NCBI RefSeq assembly: GCF_900116385.1
Contig: NZ_FPCI01000001.1
Coordinates: 1,860,001-1,924,000 of the forward strand
Direction: 5' to 3'
From: Pseudoxanthomonas sp. YR558
Lineage (GTDB): Bacteria > Pseudomonadota > Gammaproteobacteria > Xanthomonadales > Xanthomonadaceae
DNA: 64,000 nt
The notes beneath the pieces are model-generated. The model had not been told where the DNA came from and searched no databases. It saw only the letters and a list, made by a program, of their open reading frames with translations. Position 1 is the first letter of the stretch; the number at the start of each line of letters is the position of its first letter. A program made the position numbers and the translations under genes. Below are positions 54,703 through 64,000 of this stretch, piece by piece.

Positions 54703-55215
54703 TCAGGCGACGTGCTTGCGCTGCTTGGCGAGCTTCTTGCGCACCATCTCGCGCTTCAACGGCGAGAGGTAGTCCACGAACAGCTTGCCGTCGAGGTGGT
54801 CCATTTCGTGCTGGATGCAGACCGCGAGCAGTCCATCGGCACGCAGTTCCTGCGGTTGGCCCTGGCGATCGAGGAAGCGCACCGTGATCTCATCGGCCCG
54901 GGTGACATCGGCGAAGATGCCGGGCACGGACAGGCACCCTTCCTGATAGACCTGTTCGCCGGCCTGCTCGCTCAGCTCGGGATTGATGAAGACCTGCGGC
55001 TGGTTCTTCTCCTCGCTGACGTCGATGACCATAAAGCGCTGGTGCACGTCCACCTGGCTGGCCGCCAGGCCGATGCCCGGTGCGTCGTACATGGTCTCGA
55101 ACATATCGTCGAGCAAGCGCTGGAATTCGGGCGTCGTCACGTTTCCGGCGTCGACCGGCACCGCCTTCGTGCGCAAGCGGGGGTCGGGGAATTCGAGGAT
55201 GGAGAGCAGTGCCAT
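54703..55215 (-). CDS. def: Peptide deformylase
   Basis: Metal-dependent enzyme removing the N-formyl group from new proteins; 170 residues starting [20 protein letters not shown]. All three motifs are present: GIGLAASQ (44-51 region), EGCLSVPG (Cys ligand) and QHEMDHLDG (His ligands and catalytic Glu). The much longer open frame to 56454 is antisense to the LysM gene and is not used. Divergent from that gene across 132 bp. Confidence 0.97.
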   Translation of the reverse strand: MALLSILEFPDPRLRTKAVPVDAGNVTTPEFQRLLDDMFETMYDAPGIGLAASQVDVHQRFMVIDVSEEKNQPQVFINPELSEQAGEQVYQEGCLSVPGIFADVTRADEITVRFLDRQGQPQELRADGLLAVCIQHEMDHLDGKLFVDYLSPLKREMVRKKLAKQRKHVA

Positions 55216-55280
55216 GGTACGTCTCGAGATGGGGGTGCCTGCGGAATCCGGCAAGGCCTCACGAATTCTAACAAGGGCGC

Positions 55281-55311
55281 TTGCGTTGCGCCGGGTTTTC
55301 TGGACTATAGT
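55281..55311 (+). promoter_or_regulatory. Putative sigma-70 promoter of the LysM gene
   Basis: TTGCGT (55281-55286) and TATAGT (55306-55311), 19 bp apart, stand 37 bp before ATG 55348. Spacing is slightly long. Confidence 0.4.
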
Positions 55312-55347
55312 GCTGACCACCTGTCGGGGAATCAGGTAGATACCGCC

Positions 55348-56472
55348 ATGTTTAAATATTTTCGTACGGTTCTCGCCGTTGCGGTGCTGACCGTCGGCAC
55401 CTACGCGACCGCGGCCGAGATGGCGGGGAGCCATCCCGACACATATGTGGTCAAGCGGGGTGACACCCTGTGGGACATCTCGGCTCGCTTCCTCAAGAAG
55501 CCTTGGCTGTGGCCGGAGATCTGGCAGGCCAACCCGCAGATCCAGAACCCGCACCTGATCTATCCCGGTGACGTCATCAGCCTGGCGTACCTGGATCGCG
55601 TCGCCGTGCAGCCGGGTCCGCGCCAGGACGCGCCGCTGAATGCGATCCCCCTTTCCGACATCGAGCCGTTCCTGAAGGATCGCCGCGTGGTGGACAGCTT
55701 CGAGGGTCTGCCGCACGTGGCCGGCCTGGACGAAGATCGCCTGCGCAGCTCCGGTGGCCACAACATCTATGTGCGCGGCCTGGATGGCGCCCAGCCTGGC
55801 CAGCGCTTCGCCATCGTACGTCCGAGCGCCCGCTTCACCGACAATCCGCGCGCGCAGGACCTCGATTTCCGCGGCAAGACGATTCGCGGCGATGTCGACA
55901 TGTGGAAGGAAGTCACCGAACAGACCGGCAAGGGCGAGTTCCTGGGTTACGAACTGGCCAAGGTCAACCTGGCCACGTTTACCCGCGGCGTGGTGCCCGG
56001 CACCGAGGTCAGCACGCTGCTGGTCGACATCGGCGGCATGGAAGTCCGCGTCGGCGATCGCCTGATCCCGGTGGACGCACAGCCGTACGACCTGCACTTC
56101 TTCCCGCACCCGCCGGCGACCGATCCGGCCGGCAAGCTGCGCGTGCTCGCCGTGGCCGATGCACTGACCTCCGGCGGCCCGCGCGACGTCATCGCCATTT
56201 CCGGCGGCCGCCTGGACGGCGTCGACAACGGCACCGTGTTCTCGATCTGGCGCAACGGCAGCCACACGGCTAACCGTATGGCGCATCCGGAATCCTCGCG
56301 CGTCAGCGAATCGCCGAAGTCGGGCGCCGGCCGCGTCGCATTGCCCGACGAGTACGCCAGCCATGCGATGGTGTTCCGCACCTTCGACAAGGTCAGCTAC
56401 GCGCTGGTCATGGAAGGCGTGGAAGCGACCCGCGTGGGTTACGAGCTGAAGCACCCTGACGCGACCTACTGA
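55348..56472 (+). CDS. LysM-domain exported protein
   Basis: A 374-residue periplasmic protein: signal peptide [20 protein letters not shown] (cleavage near ATAAE), then a LysM peptidoglycan-binding domain at about 34-80 ([20 protein letters not shown] ... [15 protein letters not shown]). A long C-terminal beta-rich region of unknown function follows. Found next to def/dprA in many xanthomonads and relatives. No catalytic domain is evident, so it is a wall-binding rather than a hydrolytic protein. Confidence 0.92.
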   Translation: MFKYFRTVLAVAVLTVGTYATAAEMAGSHPDTYVVKRGDTLWDISARFLKKPWLWPEIWQANPQIQNPHLIYPGDVISLAYLDRVAVQPGPRQDAPLNAIPLSDIEPFLKDRRVVDSFEGLPHVAGLDEDRLRSSGGHNIYVRGLDGAQPGQRFAIVRPSARFTDNPRAQDLDFRGKTIRGDVDMWKEVTEQTGKGEFLGYELAKVNLATFTRGVVPGTEVSTLLVDIGGMEVRVGDRLIPVDAQPYDLHFFPHPPATDPAGKLRVLAVADALTSGGPRDVIAISGGRLDGVDNGTVFSIWRNGSHTANRMAHPESSRVSESPKSGAGRVALPDEYASHAMVFRTFDKVSYALVMEGVEATRVGYELKHPDATY

Positions 56473-56550
56473 TCCGCGTCAGGCAACTCCTACGCACCAC
56501 TGCGACGGCGCCCGAGGGCGCCGTCGTCGTTTCCTGCCTACGCTCGCGGG

Positions 56551-57726
56551 ATGCCCAACGAAGACATGAACGCGCTGGCCCGGCTCGTCCTGGCCGGCGG
56601 CCCCGTACTACCCCGTCGCCGGCTGCTGGAGGCGCATGGCACGCCCTCCGCAGCGCTTGCCGCCGGTCGCGCCGCGTGGCGTGACGCCGGCTTGGCTGCG
56701 ACGCAGGCCGATGCCCTCCGCAACCCGGACGACGATGTGCTGACGGGCACGCGCGCATGGCTCCAGCACCCGGGCCATCACCTGATCGGTTGGCACGACG
56801 CCGACTACCCCGCCCCTCTGCGGCGCGGCCCGAGTCCGCCGCTCGCGCTTTTCATCGAAGGCGATCCAGGCCTGCTTTGGCGACCATCCGTGGCCGTCGT
56901 CGGCAGCCGCTCGCCAACCGCAGGCGGGCGCGAGAACGCACAGCGTTTCGCCCGCGCCCTCGCCTCGACGGGCATCGTTGTCGCCAGCGGCCTGGCGCGA
57001 GGAATCGACGCTGCCGCCCATGAAGCCACGCTCGCCACCAAAGACGGCGCCACCATCGCAGTGGTGGGCACCGGCACGGACGTGGCCTATCCCCCGCACC
57101 ACGTCGGTCTGCGCGATCGCATCGCCGCCCGCGGCGCGATCATCAGCGAACATGCGCCGGGCACTCCGGCCCTGCGCAGCCATTTCCCGGCCCGCAACCG
57201 GATCCTCGCGGGTCTGACGCTGGGGACGCTGGTAGTGGAGGCCGCGGAGCGTTCGGGAGCCTTGATCACGGCCCGCCTTGCAGCCGAAGCGGGCCGGGAG
57301 GTCTTCGCCGTCCCCGGTTCTATCCACAACCCGATGGCGCGCGGCTGCCACCGTCTGATCCGCGAGGGCGCGGCTTTGGTCGAAGGCGCGGAGGACATCC
57401 TCAGCGCGCTGGCGCCGCTGGCCGCTGACCTCGCCAATGCCTTGCGCGAACGCCTTGGCGAAACTGAATGGGGACCCCCGCCCGGCGCAGCCAACGCGCC
57501 CCGCGCGCTGGCACCCGACTACCAGACCTTGTGGGAGTCACTTGGTCACGACCCAACAGGTATGGATCAGCTCGTCTCACGCACCCGATTGACGGCCGCG
57601 GAACTGTCCTCCATGCTGCTGGTCATGGAACTGGATGGCTTAGTAACGGCGGAACACGGCCGATACCAGAGAAAGACCGGTTTCTTCACCTCCACAGCGT
57701 CGATGACGCAGGCCGAGGGGCAATGA
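56551..57726 (+). CDS. dprA: DNA-processing protein DprA
   Basis: Loads RecA onto incoming single-stranded DNA in natural transformation; 391 residues. An N-terminal SAM-like part precedes the Rossmann fold with [57 protein letters not shown] and [14 protein letters not shown]. The C-terminal winged-helix (DMQLVSRT-like segment [20 protein letters not shown]) is present. The stop overlaps the smg start (ATGA). Confidence 0.96.
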   Translation: MPNEDMNALARLVLAGGPVLPRRRLLEAHGTPSAALAAGRAAWRDAGLAATQADALRNPDDDVLTGTRAWLQHPGHHLIGWHDADYPAPLRRGPSPPLALFIEGDPGLLWRPSVAVVGSRSPTAGGRENAQRFARALASTGIVVASGLARGIDAAAHEATLATKDGATIAVVGTGTDVAYPPHHVGLRDRIAARGAIISEHAPGTPALRSHFPARNRILAGLTLGTLVVEAAERSGALITARLAAEAGREVFAVPGSIHNPMARGCHRLIREGAALVEGAEDILSALAPLAADLANALRERLGETEWGPPPGAANAPRALAPDYQTLWESLGHDPTGMDQLVSRTRLTAAELSSMLLVMELDGLVTAEHGRYQRKTGFFTSTASMTQAEGQ

Positions 57727-58196
57727 AAGAGAGCATCCTGGACGTACTGCTTTACCTGTTCGAACACTACTTCACCGAAGATGCGGACCCCGTCCGCGAC
57801 CGCGACTCTCTCCAGAACGGCCTGATCCAGGCCGGCTTCAGCCCCACCGAGATCAGCAAGGCCTTCGACTGGCTCGACGCACTCGCCGATCAACGGCCCA
57901 GTGCGGCGAACCCGCGCGTGGGCGGTCCCACCCGTGTGTTCCATGGCCCGGAATTGGAAAAGCTGGACGTGGAATGCCGCGGCTTCCTGCTTTTCCTCGA
58001 GCAGCACGGTGTGCTCGATGCAGACCAGCGTGAACTGGTCCTCGACCGTGCGATGGCCCTCGACCAGGACGAACTGGACCTGGACGACCTGAAGTGGGTC
58101 GTACTCATGGTGCTGTTCAACCAGCCCGGCTCGGAAGCCGCCTACGCCTGGATGGAAACCCAGATGTTTGCCGACGAGCCCGAACCGGTACACTGA
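57723..58196 (+). CDS. smg: DUF494 family protein Smg
   Basis: A 157-residue acidic protein starting [20 protein letters not shown], a standard Smg (DUF494) sequence with [17 protein letters not shown] and the C-terminal [16 protein letters not shown]. Function unknown, but the gene is regularly next to dprA and topA in this group. Coupled to dprA by a 4-base overlap; the usual family length. Confidence 0.95.
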   Translation: MKESILDVLLYLFEHYFTEDADPVRDRDSLQNGLIQAGFSPTEISKAFDWLDALADQRPSAANPRVGGPTRVFHGPELEKLDVECRGFLLFLEQHGVLDADQRELVLDRAMALDQDELDLDDLKWVVLMVLFNQPGSEAAYAWMETQMFADEPEPVH

Positions 58197-58223
58197 GACG
58201 TCGGTACCGCTTCTGGGGGAAGC

Positions 58224-58946
58224 ATGTCGGGTTGGTATTACGCCGACCGGAGCCGTGAACAGCACGGCCCGGTGACGGCGGAAGAATTGGGGACGCATTA
58301 CCGCTACGGTCGCATCACGCTGGACAGCCTGGTCTGGCGCGAAGGCCTGCCGCAATGGCTGCCATTGCGCGATGTCGCCGACGAACTCGGCCTGCATGCG
58401 ACCGCCGATGAAACGACGTCTACGTTGCCTCCGCCGGTGCCGCCAGTCATCGTGCCACCGCGGGCAGCCCCGTCTCGATCCATGCCGGCACCGCCCCAAA
58501 AACAAGGCATGTCCGGCGGCAAGATCGCCCTGATCGTCGCCGCCGTCATGGTGGTGCCGTGCATCGGCATTGCCGGCATCCTCGCCGCGATCGCGATTCC
58601 GGCCTACCAGGACTACACGCTGCGCACCAAGGTCACACAAGCCGTGACCGACAACTTCGAATTGCGTGCCGAAGTGAAGGATTTCCTCGACACACAGGGC
58701 CGCTGCCCGCGCAACGGGGAAGCCACGTTCGGCACACCCGAAAGCTATGCGAGCACCTACGTCACCCGCGCCACCATCGGCGAGTTCGAAGACGGCACCT
58801 GCGGGTTCGAACTGGAGTTCGGCAACATCGGCAATACCAACATCGACGGCCGCAAACTATGGTGGGACCTGGGTAGCGACCACGCCGAGTGGCACTGCTC
58901 GTCTGAAGTCGAAGACAAGTGGTTGCCGACGGATTGCCGCGGCTGA
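58224..58946 (+). CDS. GYF-domain protein with a pilin-like C-terminal part
   Basis: A 240-residue protein. Residues 1-55 form a GYF_2 domain (MSGWYYADRSREQHGPVTAE ... SLVWREGLPQWLPL), residues about 70-95 are a Pro-rich linker, and a membrane helix (KIALIVAAVMVVPCIGIAG, about 97-125) runs into a type-IV-pilin-like stretch (ILAAIAIPAYQDYTLRTK). A C-terminal domain with four Cys follows. A pilin motif behind an N-terminal GYF domain and an internal helix cannot be processed as a normal prepilin, so it probably stays in the inner membrane. Confidence 0.82.
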   Translation: MSGWYYADRSREQHGPVTAEELGTHYRYGRITLDSLVWREGLPQWLPLRDVADELGLHATADETTSTLPPPVPPVIVPPRAAPSRSMPAPPQKQGMSGGKIALIVAAVMVVPCIGIAGILAAIAIPAYQDYTLRTKVTQAVTDNFELRAEVKDFLDTQGRCPRNGEATFGTPESYASTYVTRATIGEFEDGTCGFELEFGNIGNTNIDGRKLWWDLGSDHAEWHCSSEVEDKWLPTDCRG

Positions 58947-58996
58947 CAACGTCAGCGCGGCGACGCGGGCCGCGCACATGACAGGGGAACACGGGA

Positions 58997-59899
58997 ATGA
59001 CGCACTGGTACTACGCCGACGCCGGGGGGCAGCGGCAGGGGCCTTTCACGGCCGATGAGCTCGCTGCGCACGCGCGCAACGGCCGCCTCACCGCGGAATC
59101 GCTGGTGTGGCGCGATGGCCTGGGCGATTGGCAGCCGTTCGGCAGCCTCGCCTCCGAGCTGGACGTCCCCGTTACCGCGCTGCCACAGAGGGAATCTGTT
59201 GCCGAGGAGGCACCCGACCCGGCGCACGTTCCCTACGCGCCGCCCAGCGCCCAGCTCACCTCGACGCACAGCTTCGTCACCGGCGGTCGTGTCGTGCAGG
59301 CGGGCTTGTGGAAGCGCTTTGCGGCGTCGTTCATCGACAACATCGTCACCACCGTCCTGAGCTACGCGTTGATCGTCCCGCTGATGCTGCTCGGTGTGGG
59401 CGTCATGGGTGCCGGCGGCGGCGACAATGCGATGGCGACCGGGGCCGGCGTGGCGGCCATCCTGGCGATGTACCCGATTCTGATCCTGGCACCCTGCGTG
59501 TACTTCGGCTGGATGCAGTCCTCGTCGATGCAGGCCAGCCTGGGCAAGCTCGCCGTGGGGATCAAGGTAGTGCGGACCCGCGGCGAACGCGCCGGATTCT
59601 GGCGCAACTTCCTGCGTGCGCTGGCCTATGTGATGTTCAGCGCCGTCACCTGCGGCCTGGGCGTGTTGATTTCGGCGCTGATGGTCGCGTTCACCGAGCG
59701 CAAGCAGGCGCTGCACGACATGATGTGCGACACGCTGGTGGTCGACAAATGGGCGTTCACCGCCCATCCGGAGCGCCAGCGGGAAGATCTGGGTACGGTG
59801 ACCATCGTGATCCTGGTCCTCGCGGCTGTCGTGATCGTTGGCGCGATCGCCATGTATGCCGTGATGGGCGCCATGATGCTGGGCAACCTGCCTTCGTGA
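58997..59899 (+). CDS. GYF- and RDD-domain membrane protein, copy 1
   Basis: A 300-residue protein: GYF_2 domain (MTHWYYADAGGQRQGPFTAD ... WRDGLGDWQPFGS) followed by an RDD membrane domain starting AGLWKRFAASFIDNIVTTVL, with the conserved Arg and Asp, and a late segment TERKQALHDMMCDTLVVDKW. RDD proteins are poorly understood; some act as ion transporters. The last ~40 residues add a further helix. It is the middle of three consecutive GYF proteins and a close paralogue of the next gene. Confidence 0.88.
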   Translation: MTHWYYADAGGQRQGPFTADELAAHARNGRLTAESLVWRDGLGDWQPFGSLASELDVPVTALPQRESVAEEAPDPAHVPYAPPSAQLTSTHSFVTGGRVVQAGLWKRFAASFIDNIVTTVLSYALIVPLMLLGVGVMGAGGGDNAMATGAGVAAILAMYPILILAPCVYFGWMQSSSMQASLGKLAVGIKVVRTRGERAGFWRNFLRALAYVMFSAVTCGLGVLISALMVAFTERKQALHDMMCDTLVVDKWAFTAHPERQREDLGTVTIVILVLAAVVIVGAIAMYAVMGAMMLGNLPS

Positions 59900-59963
59900 G
59901 CACCCTCCGCCCGTTCCCTTCTCTCTCCCCTTGATCGCGGGATCCTCCCCGCAGGCACGTCAC

Positions 59964-61001
59964 ATGACCCAGTGGTACTACGTCGACCCGCAACACCAGC
60001 GACAAGGGCCCGTCGCTGCGGAGTCCATCGCCCAGCTCTACCGCTCCGGCGCACTGACGCGCGCGTCGCTCGCATGGCGCGAAGGCATGTCGCAGTGGAC
60101 GCCGCTGGGCGACATCGCGGCGGAATTGGGAATCGGCGATCCGGCGCCCGTCGGCGCACCTGTCTCGTCGGCGATCCCACCAACACCCATGGCCGTCGAA
60201 GCCGAAGCGCCCGTTGAGCGCCCGCTCACCGGTCGCGCGGTGTTCACCGCCAGCGAACCCACCCATATCCAATACACGCCCCCTCATGCCAGCCCATCCG
60301 AGTCCATGGCCGCGTACCCCGCGACGTCGATCGACATCGGCGCGCCCACCGCTTCGCCCTATGCGGCACCGCGGGCCGACATCGGCGGATACGCCGGCAC
60401 GCCGGTGCACGAAGGTCACGTGGTCTATGCAGGATTCTGGAAGCGGGTGGCGGCCAGCGTCATCGACGCGTTCGCCATCGGTATTCCGGTGGGCATCGTG
60501 GCGGCCATCGTCGGCGGTCTGTTGGGGTTCGGCAGCTCGTTCGCCGGCGGCCTTTCCGGAGCCGCCGACGTGCTCAACCCCGGCGAGACGATCACGTCCT
60601 ATCTGCTCACCGCCATCGCATACGCCTGGTTCCATTCCACGGCAGGCCTGACGGCCACGCCCGGCAAATTGGCGATCGGGATCAAGGTCGTCCGGACCGA
60701 TGGCGAGCGGATCAGCTTCCTGCGCGGGTTCGGCCGCTACTGGGCCTACCTGCTCAGCGGCCTGCTCCTGGCCATCGGCCTGATCATGGCCGCCTTCACC
60801 GCCCGCAAGCAGGGCCTGCACGATCTGATCTGCGACACCCTGGTGGTCGACAAGTGGGCTTTCACCTCCCAGCCCGAGCGCCAGCGCGACGAGCTGGGGA
60901 CGGTTGCCCTGGTCGTGTTGATCATCTTCGGCGTTCTGCTGGTAGGTGCCTTCATCCTGATGGCGGTGGGCTTCGCGGCACTGGCGTCCATGGGCCGCTG
61001 A
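59964..61001 (+). CDS. GYF- and RDD-domain membrane protein, copy 2
   Basis: A 345-residue protein starting at ATG 59964 (MTQWYYVDPQHQRQGPVAAE). GYF_2 domain, then a Pro/Ala-rich linker of about 110 residues, then RDD domain (AGFWKRVAASVIDAFAIGIP ... TARKQGLHDLICDTLVVDKW) and a last helix. Same layout as the preceding gene with a longer linker, so the two arose by tandem duplication. Confidence 0.88.
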   Translation: MTQWYYVDPQHQRQGPVAAESIAQLYRSGALTRASLAWREGMSQWTPLGDIAAELGIGDPAPVGAPVSSAIPPTPMAVEAEAPVERPLTGRAVFTASEPTHIQYTPPHASPSESMAAYPATSIDIGAPTASPYAAPRADIGGYAGTPVHEGHVVYAGFWKRVAASVIDAFAIGIPVGIVAAIVGGLLGFGSSFAGGLSGAADVLNPGETITSYLLTAIAYAWFHSTAGLTATPGKLAIGIKVVRTDGERISFLRGFGRYWAYLLSGLLLAIGLIMAAFTARKQGLHDLICDTLVVDKWAFTSQPERQRDELGTVALVVLIIFGVLLVGAFILMAVGFAALASMGR

Positions 61002-61057
61002 GCCCGCCCAGGCCGCGACCCGGTTCACGGAACCCGCCCCCCGTTCGACGGCACGGC

Positions 61058-61133
61058 TTGACACGCCCGGCCCGGGCGTGATTCCACTATAAATAGGAAA
61101 TCTGAACGCCCGGGGCCCCCGCCCTGGGCGTCC
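61058..61133 (+). promoter_or_regulatory. Hairpins and possible promoter upstream of topA
   Basis: CACGCCCGG-C-CCGGGCGTG (61062-61080) is a perfect inverted repeat, and ACGCCCGGGG/CCCTGGGCGT (61105-61130) pairs with one mismatch. TTGACA at 61058 and TATAAA at 61088 are 24 bp apart, too far for a normal promoter unless the hairpin matters. It may instead end the GYF transcript. Confidence 0.35.
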
Positions 61134-61207
61134 GCTTCTCTGGCGCCCACGTTTGGGCCACCCTAGCCGGCCCCGGACGGCCCCTCGAATCCCCCTGAAT
61201 CCCTGAC

Positions 61208-63709
61208 ATGCCCAAGCACCTGCTCATCGTCGAGTCGCCCGCCAAGGCCAAGACGATCAACAAATACCTCGGCAAGGACTTCACCGTCCTGGCGTCCTAT
61301 GGCCATGTCCGGGACCTGGTGCCGAAGGAAGGTGCGGTCGATCCGGACAACGGGTTCGCGATGCGGTACGACCTGATCGACAAGAACGAGAAGCACGTCG
61401 ATGCCATCGCCAAGGCCGCCAAGGGCGCCGATGACATCTTCCTGGCGACCGACCCGGACCGCGAAGGCGAAGCGATCAGCTGGCACATTGCGGAGATCCT
61501 GAAGGAGCGCGGCCTGCTGAAGGACAAGCCGCTGCACCGCGTGGTGTTCACCGAAATCACCCCGCGCGCGATCAAGGAGGCGATGAACCAGCCGCGCCAG
61601 ATCGCCGGCGACCTGGTCGACGCCCAGCAGGCGCGTCGCGCGCTGGACTACCTGGTCGGCTTCAACCTGTCCCCGGTGCTGTGGCGCAAGGTGCAGCGCG
61701 GCCTGTCCGCCGGCCGCGTGCAGTCGCCCGCGCTGCGCATGATCGTCGAGCGCGAGGAAGAGATCGAAGCCTTCATCGCGCGCGAGTACTGGAGCATCGA
61801 GGCCGAGTGCATGCACCCGCGCCAGGCCTTCACCGCCAAGCTGACGAAACTCGACGGCCAGAAGTTCGAGCAGTTCACCGTCACCGACGGCGATACCGCC
61901 GAAGCCGCACGCCTGCGCATCCAGCAGGCCGCGCAGGGTTCGCTGCACGTCACCGACGTGGCCAGCAAGGAGCGCAAGCGCCGGCCCGCGCCGCCGTTCA
62001 CCACCTCCACGCTGCAGCAGGAAGCCTCGCGCAAGCTCGGCTTCACCACCCGCAAGACCATGCAGGTCGCGCAGAAGCTGTACGAAGGCGTGAACATCGG
62101 TGACGAGGAAGGCACCGTCGGCCTGATCAGCTACATGCGTACCGACTCGGTGAACCTGTCGGCCGAGGCGCTGACCGAGATCCGCGACGTCATCGCGCGC
62201 GACTTCGGTACCCAGGCGTTGCCCGACAAGCCGAACGTCTACCAGACGAAGGCGAAGAATGCGCAGGAAGCGCACGAGGCCGTGCGCCCGACCAGCGCCC
62301 TGCGCACGCCCGCACAGATGGCGCGCTACCTGAGCGACGACGAGCGCAAGCTGTACGACCTGATCTGGAAGCGCGCCGTCGCCTGCCAGATGGTGCCCGC
62401 CACGTTGAACACCGTCAGCGTGGACCTGGCCGCCGGCAGCCAGCACAGCTTCCGCGCCAGCGGCACCACGGTGATCGATCCGGGCTTCCTCGCCGTCTAC
62501 GAGGAAGGCAAGGACCAGAAGAACGCCGAGGACGAAGACGAAGGCCGCAAGCTGCCGGCGATGAAGCCGGGCGACACGGTCCCGCTGGACCGCATCCATG
62601 CCGACCAGCACTTCACCCAACCGCCGCCGCGCTTCACCGAAGCCGCACTGGTCAAGGCGCTCGAGGAATACGGCATCGGCCGTCCGTCGACCTATGCCTC
62701 GATCATCCAGACGCTGATCTTCCGCAAGTACGTGGAAATGGAAGGCCGCGCCTTCAAGCCCAGCGACGTGGGTCGCGCGGTCAGCAAGTTCCTGTCCGGC
62801 CACTTCACCCAGTACGTGGACTACGACTTCACCGCCAAGCTGGAGGACGAGCTCGATGCCGTCTCCCGCGGCGAGGAAGAGTGGGTGCCGCTGATGGAAA
62901 AGTTCTGGGGCCCGTTCAAGGAACTGGTCGACGAGAAGGCCGAGACCGTCGATCGCAGCGAAGCCACCGGCGCGCGCGAGCTAGGTACCGATCCCAAGTC
63001 CGGCAAGCCGGTCAGCGTGCGCCTGGGCCGCTATGGACCGTACGCGCAGATCGGCGACAAGGACACCGACGAAAAACTGGAGTTCGCCTCGCTGCGTCCC
63101 GGCCAGTCGATGCACACCATCACCCTGGAAGACGCGCTGGAGCTGTTCAAGCTGCCGCGCAAGCTGGGCCAGGACAAGGATGAAGAAGTGAGCGTCGGCA
63201 TCGGCCGCTTCGGCCCGTTCGCCAAGCGCGGCAGCACCTACGCCTCGCTAAAGAAAGAGGACGACCCGTACACGATCGACCTGGCCCGCGCCGTGTTCCT
63301 GATCGAAGAGAAGGAAGAGATCGCGCGCAACCGCATCATCAAGGAATTCGACGGCAGCGACATCCAGGTGTTGAACGGCCGCTTCGGCCCGTACATCAGT
63401 GACGGCAAGCTCAACGGCAAGATCCCGAAGGATCGCGAGCCCACCTCGCTGACGCTGGAGGACGTGCAGAAGCTGCTGGAGGAAACCGGCAAGCCTGCGC
63501 GCCGCGGCTTCGGCGCCAAGAAGGCCGCCGCCAAGAAAGTGGCCGTGAAGAAGGAAGCGGCGCCGAAGAAGACGGCGGCAAAGAAGGCGCCCGCGAAAAA
63601 AACAGCGAAGAAGGCCACCAAGAAGACCGCGACGAAGAAGGCAGCGACCAAGAAAGTGGCGAAGAAGTCCGTCGCCAAGGCCGCTGCCGGGGACGACGCC
63701 CCGTTCTGA
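61208..63709 (+). CDS. topA: DNA topoisomerase I
   Basis: Type IA topoisomerase relaxing negative supercoils; 833 residues. The TOPRIM domain has LLIVESPAKAKTINKYLG and LATDPDREGEAISWHIAEIL (catalytic Glu and DxDxE-type residues). The active-site Tyr is in GLISYMRTDSVNLS (about 313). The C-terminus has topoisomerase C-terminal repeats (LGTDPKSGKPVSVRLGRYGP) and ends in a Lys/Ala tail (AAKKVAVKKEAAPKKTAAKK). The Cys zinc fingers of E. coli TopA are absent, as in other xanthomonads. Confidence 0.97.
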   Translation: MPKHLLIVESPAKAKTINKYLGKDFTVLASYGHVRDLVPKEGAVDPDNGFAMRYDLIDKNEKHVDAIAKAAKGADDIFLATDPDREGEAISWHIAEILKERGLLKDKPLHRVVFTEITPRAIKEAMNQPRQIAGDLVDAQQARRALDYLVGFNLSPVLWRKVQRGLSAGRVQSPALRMIVEREEEIEAFIAREYWSIEAECMHPRQAFTAKLTKLDGQKFEQFTVTDGDTAEAARLRIQQAAQGSLHVTDVASKERKRRPAPPFTTSTLQQEASRKLGFTTRKTMQVAQKLYEGVNIGDEEGTVGLISYMRTDSVNLSAEALTEIRDVIARDFGTQALPDKPNVYQTKAKNAQEAHEAVRPTSALRTPAQMARYLSDDERKLYDLIWKRAVACQMVPATLNTVSVDLAAGSQHSFRASGTTVIDPGFLAVYEEGKDQKNAEDEDEGRKLPAMKPGDTVPLDRIHADQHFTQPPPRFTEAALVKALEEYGIGRPSTYASIIQTLIFRKYVEMEGRAFKPSDVGRAVSKFLSGHFTQYVDYDFTAKLEDELDAVSRGEEEWVPLMEKFWGPFKELVDEKAETVDRSEATGARELGTDPKSGKPVSVRLGRYGPYAQIGDKDTDEKLEFASLRPGQSMHTITLEDALELFKLPRKLGQDKDEEVSVGIGRFGPFAKRGSTYASLKKEDDPYTIDLARAVFLIEEKEEIARNRIIKEFDGSDIQVLNGRFGPYISDGKLNGKIPKDREPTSLTLEDVQKLLEETGKPARRGFGAKKAAAKKVAVKKEAAPKKTAAKKAPAKKTAKKATKKTATKKAATKKVAKKSVAKAAAGDDAPF

Positions 63710-63730
63710 TCCTCTGCCACCCCGCACGCC

Positions 63731-64000
63731 ATGCCCATCGAAAGGACCATCGAGGAAGCCGCGGAAGTGATCCGCAGCGGCGGGATCGTCGCCTATCCTA
63801 CCGAAGCCGTATGGGGCCTCGGCTGCGATCCGTTCGATGAGGGCGCGGTGCACCGGCTGCTGGCGATCAAGCAGCGGCCGGTGGAAAAGGGCCTGATCCT
63901 GATCGCCGCCACGCTGGAACAGCTCAAACCGCTGATCGATGTGGCCGCGGTACCGACGGACCGTCTCACCGAGGTGCTGTCGAGCTGGCCCGGGCCGCAC
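63731..64000 (+). CDS. tsaC: Threonylcarbamoyl-AMP synthase, partial
   Basis: First 90 residues of a Sua5/YciO/YrdC protein that makes threonylcarbamoyl-adenylate for the t6A37 tRNA modification. MPIERTIEEAAEVIRSGGIV, AYPTEAVWGLGCDPFD and LLAIKQRPVEKGLILIAA (KxR...SKxx-like substrate motif) are recognisable. The rest lies beyond the right edge. It follows topA by 21 bp. Confidence 0.93.
   Translation, partial: MPIERTIEEAAEVIRSGGIVAYPTEAVWGLGCDPFDEGAVHRLLAIKQRPVEKGLILIAATLEQLKPLIDVAAVPTDRLTEVLSSWPGPH

Noticed and set aside
61163-62803. 546-codon minus-strand open frame
   Set aside because: Antisense to topA, whose identity is certain; no start signal or family resemblance.
63520-63690. AAG/GCC-rich repeats at the topA end as an independent repeat element
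   Set aside because: They encode the normal Lys/Ala-rich C-terminal tail of topoisomerase I.

Overview
The window looks like a chromosome segment of a high-GC gammaproteobacterium of the Xanthomonadaceae/Lysobacteraceae type (Pseudoxanthomonas, Stenotrophomonas, Lysobacter or relatives). This is inferred from the housekeeping genes and their order (rpoD, opgD-opgH, dtd, rsmB-fmt-def divergent from a LysM protein, dprA-smg, topA-tsaC) and from their strongly GC-rich third codon positions. The right part (about 37.3-64 kb) is ordinary core chromosome. The left part (1-37.3 kb) is accessory DNA assembled from several kinds of mobile units.

Layout. 1-3.1 kb: an RND efflux operon (TetR regulator, lipoprotein adaptor, permease cut by the window edge). 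3.2-5.8 kb: a TetR regulator divergent from an SDR and a quinone-oxidoreductase-like enzyme. 5.95-6.6 kb: a nonsense-mutated integrase lying between inverted copies of a repeat. 6.7-12.6 kb: a cobalt/nickel-type CDF exporter with its CsoR/RcnR-type repressor, an Hsp20, a transglutaminase-like protein, a PAS histidine kinase with a receiver protein, and a decayed c-di-GMP phosphodiesterase start. 12.9-14.6 kb: a second, paralogous TetR/oxidoreductase module sharing an almost identical operator with the first; its Old Yellow Enzyme is cut short at another copy of the repeat. 14.9-17.6 kb: small genes (YkgJ-like, fasciclin, hypotheticals). 17.7-19.3 kb: a two-gene integron cassette with a clear attC site. 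19.7-20.4 kb: the decayed C-terminus of a zinc-peptidase-like toxin with a lipoprotein partner. 20.4-25.9 kb: a Tn7-like transposition module (TnsA-TnsB fusion, TnsC, TniQ) ending beside a tRNA-Ile2(CAU) gene.

From 25.96 to 37.31 kb an integrase-driven island is inserted in that tRNA gene and is bounded by 41-bp direct repeats. It carries an HNH nuclease, a Septu-like ATPase/HNH pair, and a very large (2130 aa) unrecognised protein. That protein has a Cap4/DUF4297-like N-terminus, a TPR-like middle and a possible PIN-like region. This island is the best candidate for undescribed biology in the window.

In the core part the genes form recognisable functional sets: osmoregulated periplasmic glucan synthesis (opgD-opgH), sigma-70 (rpoD), D-aminoacyl-tRNA editing (dtd), envelope and LPS assembly (LpxL-like acyltransferase, PH-domain membrane proteins, glycosyltransferases, O-antigen-ligase-like protein), translation start and ribosome modification (fmt, def, rsmB), DNA uptake and topology (dprA, topA), three consecutive GYF-domain membrane proteins, and the start of tsaC at the right edge.
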